A DNA stretch of 64,000 nt from assembly GCA_003255065.1 (NCBI GenBank), contig QAOA01001300.1:387308-451307 (forward strand), given 5' to 3'. Position numbers and translations under genes: made by a program. This document shows positions 32,822 through 44,854 of the stretch, in pieces. The notes under the pieces were generated by a model. It was not told where the DNA came from. It did no database searches and worked only from the letters and a program-made list of their open reading frames with translations. How positions within the stretch are numbered: the stretch's first letter is position 1; each line of letters starts with the position of its first letter. This DNA comes from Cercis canadensis (lineage: Eukaryota > Streptophyta > Magnoliopsida > Fabales > Fabaceae).

Positions 32822-35800
32822 TTACTCTTTTGAAGTTATCACGAGCAACCCCAAAGCACCAATAAGGATATACTGCACAAAAGAAACAGCTTAGCATAAT
32901 TCACACATTATTTCTGCTATACAAAATTTATATTATGCAATTTCAACAGTCAACACTTATCCCATAGTATCACATTATGGTTGATTTGATTAACTTACCA
33001 AGTAATTTGTATGTCACAAGCATATTTAGTAATGAAATCAGTCATTGCATGTAAAATTCCTAAATTTCACTATAAATACACAGACCAACTTAACTTCAGT
33101 TAAATCTTAAACGTATATGATAGGCTGGCACAGAAAACAAACCTTGATGATAGGCTTTTCAGTCATGATGATTGTCACCCAGCCAACATAAGGTAAGAAC
33201 CTGTCGATGAAACCATTAAGCAATAGCAAAAATATCTTTCATAAACACAGCTTGTGTGCTTTTCAGAAAACCAAAAAAGCAGAACAGTAAATATCTTTGC
33301 AGGTTAAGGCTAAGCCTTTCCATGGTGTCTTACTGTCTTAAACACCAAGTTCATAGTTCCACAGGGTGGTGTTTAACTTGCCTTACTCTTAAAGCAGCAT
33401 TTAGCATGTAGTTAGGAACACATGACACATGCTAACGTCACATAGAGTTATAATATTTTTAGTTGTAGGCTTAAAGCATATAACATGCAAGTAGTAGCCG
33501 CAAATAAAATGGAGTGAGTGTATCCGGAAGTGGAAGATATATCATACCCAACAGCTCTCCCCATAATGTGGTGCCTTTGCAGCCAGAGTTGACCTTGAGC
33601 ATACAGTAGCCTGTCATCCCCATAGTTATTATCTCCTGTGGAAGATAGCAATATACATAAAGGGAAGAAATAGTATTATGGTAAGAAATCAACACTAACT
33701 AAATGGACTACAAAAAGAACAAAAAGTATGAGATACAATATTTTGAAGAAAGCATCAATAGCAAATATGCCACCACAGTTTTTTTTTTCTTTGGCCCAAC
33801 ATATGCTACCACAGTTGGATCTTGTATAGTGGAGGATCTGTAAGCAGCACCTCCAGTATTTCTATTAAATTATTTAGTAATGGATGAGTCACTACCTTTT
33901 GTGAGAACATCAACCTCCCCAGTATCTTGCCGTTCATGTACCTACAAAATAATCAACTATTAAGACTCTCTAAAACAGGGTATCCAAATTATCATAAAAC
34001 CACTTGATAATAGATATAGGTTTCAGTAAATTCAAAGCATTAAAAATATTGAAAGTTTAATCTGTAAAGATAATTTTGCTTGACGGAATCAGGCAGTTCC
34101 TTTCTGGAAAGTAGGATTAGTTTGAGGAACATGTTTATTCCTAATCACAGTCGTACTACTTATCTTCAGATTACTACTTGCATCGAGAATGTTATCAGTG
34201 AAAATATATTGATGAAAGTAGACCATGCATCATTGAATAGAGAAATATAGATGCAAAGAGTGCTAGATGAATTCAGACAACTACTATCTGATATGCTAAT
34301 TTAACATCTATACATCAATGTACCGACAATCATACAATGCATCACTTTCCAACTTATATCCAATGAAATGACAACTGTGGCCCAAGCACAAGGAACAACT
34401 GAGTCTTGTAGTCATACCAAGCTAAGAGACAACCAGCAGTTGAGAGACAAATGTGCCTAAAACCAGCATATTTTGCTTACCTTTATTACACGATGAACAA
34501 TTGGAATCTCCCGGCCCTAAACAAAAAAGTTCATGCAAATTGAGTAGTCAGTAAGGAAAGTAAGAATATTGTGCAGTTGAAGAACAATATCGAAAACAAA
34601 TATCAAGAGAGAAGAGTAAGTAATTAACTGTTCATAACAAGTGTAAACAGTCAAGAAACTAAATGTACTGTTATCTAGATCTGCAAAAGAGTATTTATAT
34701 ATATATATATATATATACTGGATAAACGGTTGGCTTAAAAGGTCAAATTAAAGCTTTAGTTTCTCAATTTAGCTTTAGCTTTAATTTGGTGTAAAGACCT
34801 CCAACAAAAATTGGCCAGGCAACTAAAACTAGCTTATATATTGAAAATTACAAGGTCCCACATTTTTGAAAGTGAAAGCTATATTTAATGTTGTGGTGGA
34901 ATAGAAAGTTTTGAAAATGAACAACTTTCAAAGACGTGATATTACTCATTTCTCAGCATTTCTTGAATGATTATTTGAAGTTTTGATCCACTAATTAATC
35001 TTTTCCATGTGTAGAAAGCTCAGCCCTAGAACTTTTCATTGAAGACCAGATATCCCATTCAAAAAGAGTATATAGCTTCCAATATGCATCTATCTTATTG
35101 TCTCATAGCAAATCATCAAAGATCATAACTAAAAGTGGGCTTTGTGGAAACAAAGTGATAAAGAGTAAAGAGAAATTTAAACAACTATTTGTTGATAACA
35201 GAAATGACATAGGTGCTTCAATTCAATGACATGCCAACTACAAAATAAAAAAAATATATCACATATAATATGCTGATAAAAATATAAATCACTGTAAGCA
35301 AAATATAAAAGGAAATTAACAGAACACTTACATCTACATTGAACACCACAATCTCCCCAGCACGAATTGGATCTTTACCCATGTGCAAGAATAAGATGTC
35401 CCCCTGCATATGACATGAAAGAAAACATTTGTTTTCTGAACCAAGATATAGTAAAATTTTACTATAAAATTTGGGGTAAATATTCAGCTTCCCTCTTCTT
35501 CTAATGTATGTTATTAGAAAAATAATAATAATAAATAAATAAATATATATATATATATACATATATTTTAACCCCCCCCAAATTATGACTAGAAGAACAC
35601 AAAATAATATTCATTGCATGAAGTATATGATACACGATTACTTAAGCATTCACACATTTGATTGACCTACCCTCTTGAATCCTGGTTCCATACTTCCAGA
35701 AAGAACTACAACTACGGGAGATTCACTGCCAGTTATGCACATCAATGCCTTCCATATTATCAGTGCTGATGTAACAATCATGCCTGAGACAGAATAGAGA

Positions 35801-37049
35801 CTAATTGAGGAAACAGAAGGTTTAGAAATGGATCAGATAACCAGAATGTACGAAAATTTTATAACCAAGAAAAACAGAAATTATAGATTAAGTATACAGT
35901 ATTAGACAAAAAATAAAGAAGCCTTCTCTCTAGCGTCAAGAATTCAAGATCTATCTGTCTAGTTAATCCATATAAATTAGGCCAAACAATGGCTTGAGGC
36001 CACAAACAGATTCTTTGTACCATATGTAAAGTATTTTTTGGAAATTTAGTCTGCTTTCAATCAATTTCCCCTCACCAAAATCCTCACTTGAGCCAAAAAA
36101 CAATAGAGGAAAATATCACCAAGCCCAACCGCTAACTTCTTGTCTGGTCTATGAACTATAGGATACCAATAACACTACTAATCACCTATTCAACTGATAA
36201 TGTCTCTACCACATTTTTTTATGTCAAAAGGGCTTCGAAAATACAACCTCCCTAGTCCTCATGCACAAGCACAACCTGTGCCAACTGACACCTCAACAAC
36301 CACAATTTATACATTTATTAGAAACTATCCTACCTCGGCTGCCAATTTAGTTGCAGTGGGAAGAAACATGCATAAAGGAGCAATCGAAATGACAATTTTG
36401 AACAAATGTGAAGGTCATAAGAATAAAAAATCAGGATACTGTGAGAGTTAGTTTCTAGCAAATTTGAAATGATCAGCACCTCAGCTCTGTTTGTCTCTTG
36501 GGTAGAAAAGAATAAATGCATAAACAAAAGATAATTCTTCAAGCAACTAAATTTCTTAAGGATGCCATACTTGAGACTAAAGCCCTCGTTCACTTGTACT
36601 GGAAATATAAACGAACAATGAAGATGCAAAGATAGAAAGTATATAATATGAAAATGAACTCAAGACCTTACACAAGATTGTCAATTTATATTGAAACCCA
36701 GATAAACCCTAAGCCAAAAATTGCAGAAAATTATTTTACATACTATAACGTATTATGTTCTGCCTACTTCTACCAATTGGTAAAAGCGTCAATTCGAGGT
36801 CAAACTATACAGACAATCAAAAAGTTTGAGTTTTTAACTCCAATTATTCAATTTTCTTAATTTCACAATATACCCACATACAGATAGAGCATAGAAAATA
36901 CAAAGTTCTCTTCTTTCTGGGTATGTTTCGCACACGCATACACAGAGACAAAGGGAATAGAGTGACGAACCAAGACTAACAGCCTGGGTGAGGACCTGGC
37001 GGATCTGTAGAGATTTAATGGAGTCCACTGTCTCACCGATCCAACCCAT
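32822..37049 (-). CDS. SEC11: Signal peptidase complex catalytic subunit SEC11
   Basis: Eight exons in transcription order: 37049-36971, 35783-35671, 35403-35332, 34516-34481, 33941-33896, 33635-33548, 33200-33143, 32872-32822. They are GT-AG with consistent phases and give 180 residues, the normal length for plant SEC11. The protein has a cytosolic N-terminus ([20 protein letters not shown]), one membrane anchor (about 27-45), then [16 protein letters not shown] with the catalytic serine. [12 protein letters not shown] carries the catalytic histidine and [15 protein letters not shown] the acidic residues of the active site. A second hydrophobic stretch precedes the C-terminal LLVITSKE. It is an integral ER membrane protease that removes signal peptides in complex with SPCS1-3. 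All recognisable active-site residues are intact. Exons of 36 and 46 nt are unusually short but both are needed for frame and motif continuity. Confidence 0.93.
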
Positions 37050-37882
37050 TTTGCTTTCGTTTTGTGATATTACCTCTCTGTGTCAGCTATATGCCTATCT
37101 GTAATGTAACTACGCTACTTCTACTTCTACTTCCCAACTCCCCTTTCCTTTTGTCCAGAGAGCAAGCCCATAGTATTTAACAATGAAAATTGCAAAGAGG
37201 GCCGTTTTTTAAAATGATATTTTATTTGACCAATAATAAGAATTCCAATTTTTGTTTTATGTAAACTTCGTATTAATTTTCTTCCCATTAACTGTTATTT
37301 TTCAGTTTAATTAAGATAATTTGTTAGAGCCCCTAAGGGTTGGTTCAAATTGATGGCATCATCTATGTCGTTTAAAGCTTGGATTTTGTATCTCTTTTGG
37401 TATATTTATGTCTCTAAAATAATCTTATCAGAGATTGTTTTTTTTTTTGAAAAAAAATTCTTATCAGAGAGATATCTTATTATCAATTCTGAACATATAT
37501 GGCGTGAGAATCTCTCCAAACATGTAGATGTGAAATAGGGTGCAATGATCTTTGTCACAAGTACCAAAAATAGTGATATAGCCTAATTGCCTCTCATTTT
37601 ATAATGAATAAATAAATAAGATAACTTGTTAGATAATAATATCAAAATCCCATTCGCATAAAGCAAATATGAGATTTAATCTTAGTGTCAACATTGTTAT
37701 CAGAGTTAAATGGTTAACCAAAAAAATAATTCCAAAGAAGCAACAATAACATATCTGAAAGACAGTGTGAAGACCATGAACATCAAGTTGGTTCAACAGT
37801 GTAACCAAGTGCATTTGTTAAGACTCAAAACTCAACTTTTAACATAAGTAACACAGATCTATTGTAATAAATCTCCCCCTTC
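37050..37882. other. SEC11 upstream region and 3' flank of the next gene
   Basis: No gene is supported. Bases near 37050-37170 should contain the SEC11 5' untranslated region and promoter. Confidence 0.5.
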
Positions 37883-38599
37883 TTAATCTGAATCCGAATC
37901 AGAGCTTGAATCAAAATCAGAATCTGAATCTGGCCAAGGCTTCTTCACCACCCAAGCTCCCTGAAGAATTCCACTTCCTATTGTGCTCTTGAAATAAGCA
38001 CTAATACCACGAATTTCCAGCCAATCCTGTGTGTCTGAATCCCAAGACACATATTCCCCATTGTCATCCAGCAAGAAAGGTTCTACAGAACTCCCATCAT
38101 TCTGCAATATTGATAACATCACCATCAAAATCTATACTTCAAAAAAATCAAAACTTGAACTTTCTCACCCTTCTGCAAACCCATTTACCACCAATAGAAG
38201 CCCTTGTGTGCAGCCAGAAAAGCCCAACAACTTTCACTTCCATCACTGCTACTTCCTCCCTTGCTCGCCTAATAGCTTGCCCTACTGTCCTCAGAATCTT
38301 CAAACCACCATATTGTTTGCAATAGGGGCACTTTTGTAAACATTTTCAACACATTAATACAGATAGGACAAATCAATAACTACAAAGAATATATAAGAGA
38401 ATGCATGTGAATAAAAAACAGTTCAGCTGCATATTAAGGCACATACACATAGATATACATGATATGGGTCACCATTTTCACCATAGCACCACTCCTTTTG
38501 GCATATTGAGTCACCCCAATTATATATCTGATTGTTACAAATGCTGCAATCCACTTCAACGAAATAACGGAGTTTTCTGCCTGTCCATCCTCGCTTTGG
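37883..38599 (-). CDS. Unrecognised protein with CxxC pairs and acidic serine-rich tail (5' end unresolved)
   Basis: Three exons are supported in transcription order: 38599-38459, 38330-38169 and 38101-37883, all phase 0, giving about 173 residues to TAA 37885-37883. The first exon reads PKRGWTGRKLRYFVEVDCSI and CNNQIYNWGDS; the second opens CPYCKQYGGLKILRTVGQA. CSIC and CPYC are thus about 37 residues apart, which could bind zinc. The third exon (DWLEIRGISAYFKSTIGSG) ends in an acidic DSDSDFDSSSDSDSD tail. I do not recognise the family. The start is unclear: the frame can be extended upstream to about 38680 through a phrase LFPIPKNALVTRSVCLSVS, which looks like a plastid transit peptide, but no in-frame ATG was found. 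A further 5' exon or a start codon hidden by a sequence error is possible. It is head to head with the DCC gene at 40.1 kb. Confidence 0.55.
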
Positions 38600-38681
38600 C
38601 TGCAGATGACTTACACTGAGACACACAGAACGAGTGACAAGTGCATTCTTAGGGATGGGAAAAAGAGAATGGAGTTAGTGC

Positions 38682-40094
38682 CTAGAAGAAAGACTTGCTT
38701 CTTCAATTCAAGAAGTTTTGCTTAATTATGTAGAGGAGGCAAATATGATACGTCATTGATTCCTGGTCAAAATTGAAACTTTTGATATCTGCACCTGGTT
38801 TCTATTTTTGGCCATTTGATGTAAGATGGAGTAATGTCTTATCTACGGAAGAAAGAACCATGATGTAGAAGTAGTGGCAGTTTACATAAATTTGCCAAAA
38901 CCCTGCATCAGTAGCATGTTGAGAAATTTTAGATACAATCCATTTGCACTCTTAATACTAAGATGTGATTTGCTACCATCATCCACTATATTTGTATGCC
39001 ATAAATATAGCGATTCTTATTATATTGTTCACCTACAATTAACCTTCGTTTACCCTATACTTCAATGGTTGCCGTGAGCTCTATCCTGTGCTGTATCAGC
39101 AGGAATCAGAAATTTAAGAGAAGAAATACTTGCCAAGAGCAGGACTAAGAAATTTTCTTTTTCCATCTTTTCAGTCTTAATTGACCACTACAGCTAACAG
39201 GAAGAAGCTTCAGTATGCGCCGATCAATGAAGAAAACATCACATTCACACACCGTCTTTTGGGTAAGATGTCTGTATCACTCTTAGCTTCCTTACAGCAA
39301 AAGACATTTGTGATTTTTAATGCTATTAAAGGCACTAAAACCAATCACATAGAAGCAAGTCTGCGAAATGAGTGGTGAAGCTGCTTCATCCAGAGACTAT
39401 CTCTACCCCGAAAATCTGCAAAAGATTTTTACCTTAAGCTCAGAGTCGAGATGATTTTAGAAAACTAAAAGCATGAAAACATTATGATCTTGGATGCTAC
39501 AGTTGCTACTCCAATACCTGTAGAAAGATCACGGAACCATGAGAGGTAAAGGGTCTTTCTTTGTTTTTGTTATTGTTTCTAGGTGAATTTGGGCTGCATT
39601 TTAATTAGTAATCTTCAACAGAAAATTTTGCCTGTAACATGTGATTAATGGTTGTTAAAAGCTAACCTGCTAGTAAAAGCGGCCACAATTCTTCATTAAT
39701 CATGTTCTGGAATATGCAACTAAATTTTTAAAATTTTTTTATTTTGGTACTGTAAATTGTTTTAATTTTTATAGCTACCACATTGTAAATACCAGTTTAA
39801 TGGCTCCAGTGGTTATCTGAGTCTCCACGTGGCTCCTAGACTATGCAGCCACGTCAGGTTGCTATTTAACAACAAATTGCCATTTTAATGTTTTGAGAAT
39901 AATATCATCCCCTGCTACTGGTATATGCAATTTGCAAAAATTGTTATAGGTAATTTCTTCGCTTTTCTTCAGAATAATATCAACCCAACAAATTGCCATT
40001 TGAACGTTGAACAGTAGCTCCTCTTATTGCCATTGTAAAGAGCTTTTGGTAATTTCTTTGTCTTTCTTGAGGGAGTGTAAAGTTCTTGTCTTCA
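38682..40094. other. Intergenic region between divergent genes, containing dispersed-repeat words
   Basis: Candidate 5' exons of the CxxC protein should be here but none could be fixed. The part 39730-39900 has features of a dispersed repeat (TCTCCACGTGGCTCC, CCACGTCAGGTTGC). A short phrase with CAACAAATTGCCATTT occurs twice, at about 39869-39885 and 39986-40002. Confidence 0.4.
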
Positions 40095-41310
40095 ATGGCT
40101 CTTCACCTCCCTGGTTGTGTTGGGCGCTTCAATTTAAGGGTCCACTCACGGCCTGCTAATGATATACGAAGATTCAATACGTTTGCCACTCTATCACAGC
40201 CCCGAGGCGATGTGTTGAACTCGATTGAAGCAACTTCCAGTTTCTTCGAGAAAGACACACGACCCATCATGTTGTTTGATGGTAACAAAGGCTCAATGGT
40301 TATTTTTCTTTAAATTTCCGCAGCATATTATTATTGGGCAGGCCAATTTTGCTTCTTGCCAGGTTCCCAATTCATTGAACAGATAGTTACATAACACAAG
40401 TATTTGATAAAAATCTCTCCTTGTGGCAGGTGTATGCAATTTGTGTAATGGGGGAGTGAAGTTCGTTCGTGATAATGATCGAAATAGGTAAAGGGTTTAT
40501 CTCCTTTTTGTTTGAATTTCTAAATTATAGTGATTTTCTCTGTAGCTTTTACTCCAGATAACACATGACAAAGAAAATTTCCAATTTTGTTCGATTTATG
40601 CTCTGTTGACAGGAGAATTAGATATGAAGCTCTCCAGAGTGAAGCAGGTAAAATGTTGCTTCGGAGATCAGGAAGAGCTCCTGATGATATCTCAAGTGTT
40701 GTACTTGTTGAAAAGGAAAGGTGTGTATATTAAAGGTTCTAACTTTTAATTATTCAATTGGGAGTTTGAGACCAATCTTTGTTGTATCCTGATTAATTAG
40801 CAGCTTTTTTCTAGTAATTCATTTGGTTGTGAAGGTGTTAAGAAAGATGGTTTTCGGTGTTCAACAATTCCCATCCAAATAACAAATAATTTTTGTTAAG
40901 AATAACTTTTCCAATTCCATTATCTTATCAAGCATATAAATTACTGTAATATTTGTGGGGAAAGAGGAGAGTGATAATCGTGAATTGTAAAAAAGAATTT
41001 GCAATAAAACTTGAGCATTCCTGGTGCATTTCAGATCATATATCAAGTCAGAAGCTGTGCTGAAGATAATGGAATATATAGACTCGCCCTTTCCCCAGCA
41101 AGCATTTTTTCTGCAATTCGTGCCTTTGTAAGTCACATTTTTTCCCAATTGCTTCTCCAGTTTTCTTCTGTTAGTTTAAAAACAGGCTTGATGATATATA
41201 TACCATTGCTTATCATGGATGACTGCAGGTTTGTCAGGGATTTTGTTTACGACAATGTGGCAAACAACCGTTACACGATTTTTGGTCGTACAGAATCATG
41301 TGAAATATAG
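40095..41310 (+). CDS. DCC (DUF393) family thiol-disulfide oxidoreductase-like protein
   Basis: Five exons: 40095-40281, 40430-40487, 40613-40720, 41035-41127, 41229-41310. They are GT-AG and in phase, giving 175 residues. The N-terminal ~55 residues (MALHLPGCVGRFNLRVHSRP) are basic and hydroxyl-rich, as in a plastid or mitochondrial transit peptide. The DCC domain starts at PIMLFDGVCNLCNGGVKFV, with the DGVCNLC motif that names the family and gives a CxxC thioredoxin-like pair. It continues with IRYEALQSEAGKMLLRRSG and SVVLVEKERSYIKSEAVLKI and ends with RYTIFGRTESCEI. Plant members are predicted organellar proteins of largely undefined function; disulfide exchange is inferred only from the motif. 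The start is the ATG at 40095, the only one ahead of the transit-like segment. Its 3' end faces the rhomboid gene. Confidence 0.9.
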
Positions 41311-42581
41311 CATCATTTTGCCATGATCGTAAAGAGTTAAGTCCAGAATCTAGGGATCTTTATTGTAAATTCTGACAGTTTCTGTTCCAAGTATGATCAA
41401 GTTGTGTCCAAATCCTTCAGTCCAAGTCGATATTCCCAACTTCTTAGCTTTTTAATTTATGTGGGAATCAATTAATTTACTTGTTTAACTGTTTCTAAGT
41501 AAGCTAAATTCTGTGAGCCTGCACTTAGATTTTTTTTCCCCCCTTTTCAGGTCAAGATTCTCAAGATTTAACCAGCATTTTGTTTATCTAGGTGTAAATC
41601 AAAATTTTTATTGCAGCATCATGCAACATTTCTGTTAGGATTCTATGAGGCTGTCTTGGTTAAAATAGACGCAACCCCATCCCTTTTGATATAGGTCATT
41701 TTTCTGTGATTCATGGCAGGGTATGCAGGATTCATTACACGTAAGTTAGATGGCAAGTTCAGCTGATTTGGATAGTAAAGACTATACGGGGAAAAGAAAA
41801 AATAAAACAGCCAAATCCTTTAAATTATCTTTTACACGAGTCTTTAGCTTTTTAGCATGCAGGAGAAAGTTGCAGAAGAAATTAAAGGTGACACTGTAAA
41901 TATGCTAATGACTTTCTGCATTTGTGCTTTGACAAAGAAATAAACGAAGCAAAGCCTCAATTCTCCTTGCTAGGAGATGGGAACTATTCCCTGTTAATGG
42001 ATCTAGATGTTATGAAATCTACACGCATCTTGTTCCTCGAAGTAGGATTCAAAAGAATTACGAGTGAGTGATATTTAATACACACATACTATTTCACATG
42101 TTCCAATAAATTTGGAGGTCAGCATTGAAGAATTTCCCCCTATCCATATAGCGAGCTAATGGATAGATGGTGTGGCCTGTCATATCATCTCACAATCTGT
42201 ACTCAGTATGTCTTTGTTTCTGTTTCTTCTGGATAGAGCATGAAAAAACATATACCTGGAAAATTAAAAGAGCTTAGTCACATATCTGTCCAAAGCCAAA
42301 GAAGCTGAATTAGAGCTATATGCCTACATCTATACGTTTATGACATATACATTCATAATATAAATAGAGTTTTTGGATCTATACTTGCAAGGTTGAAGAA
42401 TAGGCTGTGGAATCAGAAGAAGCATTCATCTTGGGTAAGTCTTTGGCAAGCCTAACTTCTCCAGTGTACTTGCTATGAATATCTTAGCTAAGAAATATGC
42501 ATATCTGCCAAAATGGTGATTGTAACAGGTTAGGAACATTTCCATTTGTGGCAGTTCACAAGAAAGAAAGTCAATAGTTAT
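41311..42581. other. 3' flanks of the convergent DCC and rhomboid genes
   Basis: No additional gene is supported. The region is AT-rich and probably contains both 3' untranslated regions. Confidence 0.5.
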
Positions 42582-44227
42582 TTACCCGAGAAGTAAAATG
42601 ATCAGTGCCATGACCAAGAAGCAATACTGATAACACTTGAACTTGGATTTACGTTTTATATGGTATCCTGGAGGAACATGCCTGCGGCTTACATATCCAT
42701 ACTGAGGACGCATTAGGAGAACGAAACCAAGGAAAAAACCTGCGAGGAATCCTCCTACGTGAGCTGAATTGTCCACATGAGGTAGAAGTCCAACAGCCAA
42801 ATTTAGGGCAATAATGAGCACAAGAGTTATTAGAGCTGCACACTGAATGAAAAAAGGGGTTAAATTTTGTTCTCGAAAATTCCATCTACAGAATAGATTA
42901 TAAACTATCAAGGGAGAAACGATTTGAAGGGTTAGAGTAAGAATATGTTACTTTATTTGCATAGATTGTCCAATTTGTTAGAAGCTCAGAAAGCATGGCT
43001 CCCAGACATCCAAAAAGTGCACCAGATGCACCAACTGATATGGTTGCTTTTGCAGATGCCCTCAGATGCAAAAGAGATATCAAGCTTCCACCCAAACCAG
43101 AGAGCAAATATAACAACCCAATTCTCACTGCCAAATTGAAGAGATTAGAAATCAACTAAAGAAAACCCCAGAAATTCAATTATGAAACTCAGTATATAAG
43201 TACTTACAAAATCCAAATTCCTCCTCCATCCGGACTCCTATAAACAAAAGACTAAACATGTTGGCAAGTAAATGTATCACTCCAGCATGAAGGAACATGC
43301 AGGAAAAGAGGCGCCATCTTTCATTCTGCTCCACCACTAGACCCTTTTCTAGGCCTCCTAATTTTTCCAGCCTGCGCAAGTCAGAACAATAGCTCAAACT
43401 TGCATATCGTACTAGGGAGACAAATAACTACTATAACTTCTTTATAACCTTTCAACTTTACATTGTGCTTGAGCAGAACAGAAATACAAGACCTCGTCAT
43501 TTTTGGTGCACAAAGAGCATCAATTAAGTGCTGTTGTTTTCACTCCTTCCATGCACACCCCTAAGTTGAAGTTCACATGGTTTTCATGTCTCAGTTAATT
43601 AACATTTCAGTCACATTTTCAATTAAATTTCATAAAGATACTTCCTTTATCTGTTCAAGTGGTTAACCAAACATCATGTACAACAGAAAGGAAAGGATAA
43701 GCTCCAGGGAAACTTCACATTGCCTTCTTTCTTTTTCTTTTTTTTTTCAAATTTTTTCATTGCGAGCATTTCCAACCAATCATAGATACGAGGATTTAAG
43801 ACAAAGAAAGAAAATCCCATCAGCCATTGGGATGAAATAATGTTGCCCAGTTTTTATATGCGAAAAATTACTACCCACTAGGAAATGTAAAATGTTAGAG
43901 AGAAGAAAATTCTCACGTGGTGGTGGAAGGGCCAAGAAGGGGATTTTCCTTGGAGGGCTGGAAAGAGAACCTGCCAAGGTATTGGGTGAAGAGGCAGGCA
44001 TCTTTTTCAATTGTTGCAGGGCAGTTATTGAGGTACATGGAATACCAAAACAAAGCAATATTAATCAGAAAAATGAGAGGGACAAGCCATGGGGTCCAGG
44101 GCCTTGGCGGTGGTGGGGCCCAATATGGCGGGGGCGGGGGCGGGGGCGTGGGGTAGCACATGTGGTGGTGGTGGTGGTGATCGTGTCCACTCTCAACGTC
44201 AGAGAGCGATGGTGGCCTTCTACCCAT
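42582..44227 (-). CDS. Rhomboid-like intramembrane serine protease
   Basis: Four exons in transcription order: 44227-43917, 43371-43208, 43127-42952, 42842-42582. They are in phase and give 303 residues. The cytosolic N-terminus contains six consecutive histidines and a proline-rich stretch ([19 protein letters not shown]). The membrane domain follows: [17 protein letters not shown], then [20 protein letters not shown] in transmembrane helix 2, [11 protein letters not shown], the catalytic serine in [15 protein letters not shown], and the catalytic histidine in [15 protein letters not shown]. Both catalytic residues are intact, so this is an active-type rhomboid, probably in Golgi or other secretory membranes like the plant RBL1-4 group. 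It would cleave transmembrane substrates, which are unknown here. The frame is open upstream to 44341, but the ATG at 44227 gives the usual MGR-type beginning and is preferred. The GC-rich codons of the proline run create antisense open frames without meaning. Confidence 0.9.
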
Positions 44228-44854
44228 GGGTGAGAAGGCCCTTTTCCGTCGATGCTTCTGCGGCGACAATTGCAATATATTGTTACAAAAAATAGGAGAA
44301 AGAAACGAAATTGGCTTTGGGATTTTGGCTTCGGTTGGCAATAATTAATGGCAAGGAATGAGTCTCGCTGGGTTGGCAGTTAAATTAGGTATGTATATTT
44401 CCCGCTTATTATGGTATACATCACACCCCATTTCTCTTATCATTTTAATTTAACAATAAATCTATAAGACTATAATCAAAAGAGGCACTGCCTATATATC
44501 ATCTTCTTTTTTTTCATTAAAAGCCAATTAAATTTTAATAAAAATATAAACAAAACTTGTAAAATTAATTGTATGTTTGCCTAATGTAACTCGGACATCA
44601 AAACTTATATTAATTTTTTACTACGAACTTATAATACTTTATCCATTATTGATTATTTCTTAAGTTCTAAATCTAGATTATCATCTATCTCTACTCTATC
44701 TGCTTACATAGAATTACGTGTGTAATTTAACATATGAACAAAATATAATTTATAGCTTTTTAATACATCAATAGGAAAATGTAACATTCACGAAAAAAAA
44801 AATAATAACAATCCATTAATATTACTTTTTGTTCTTGTTTCGTATATGAATGAG
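44228..44854. other. Rhomboid upstream region and polygalacturonase 3' flank
   Basis: AT-rich; no gene recognised. Confidence 0.5.

Noticed and set aside
38874-39180. Minus-strand frame beginning MEKENFLVLLLASISSL as first exon of the CxxC gene
   Set aside because: Signal-peptide-like, but it meets a stop and no donor links it in phase to the exon at 38599.
43892-44295. Plus-strand glycine-rich open frames
   Set aside because: They are the complement of the proline- and histidine-rich first exon of the rhomboid gene.
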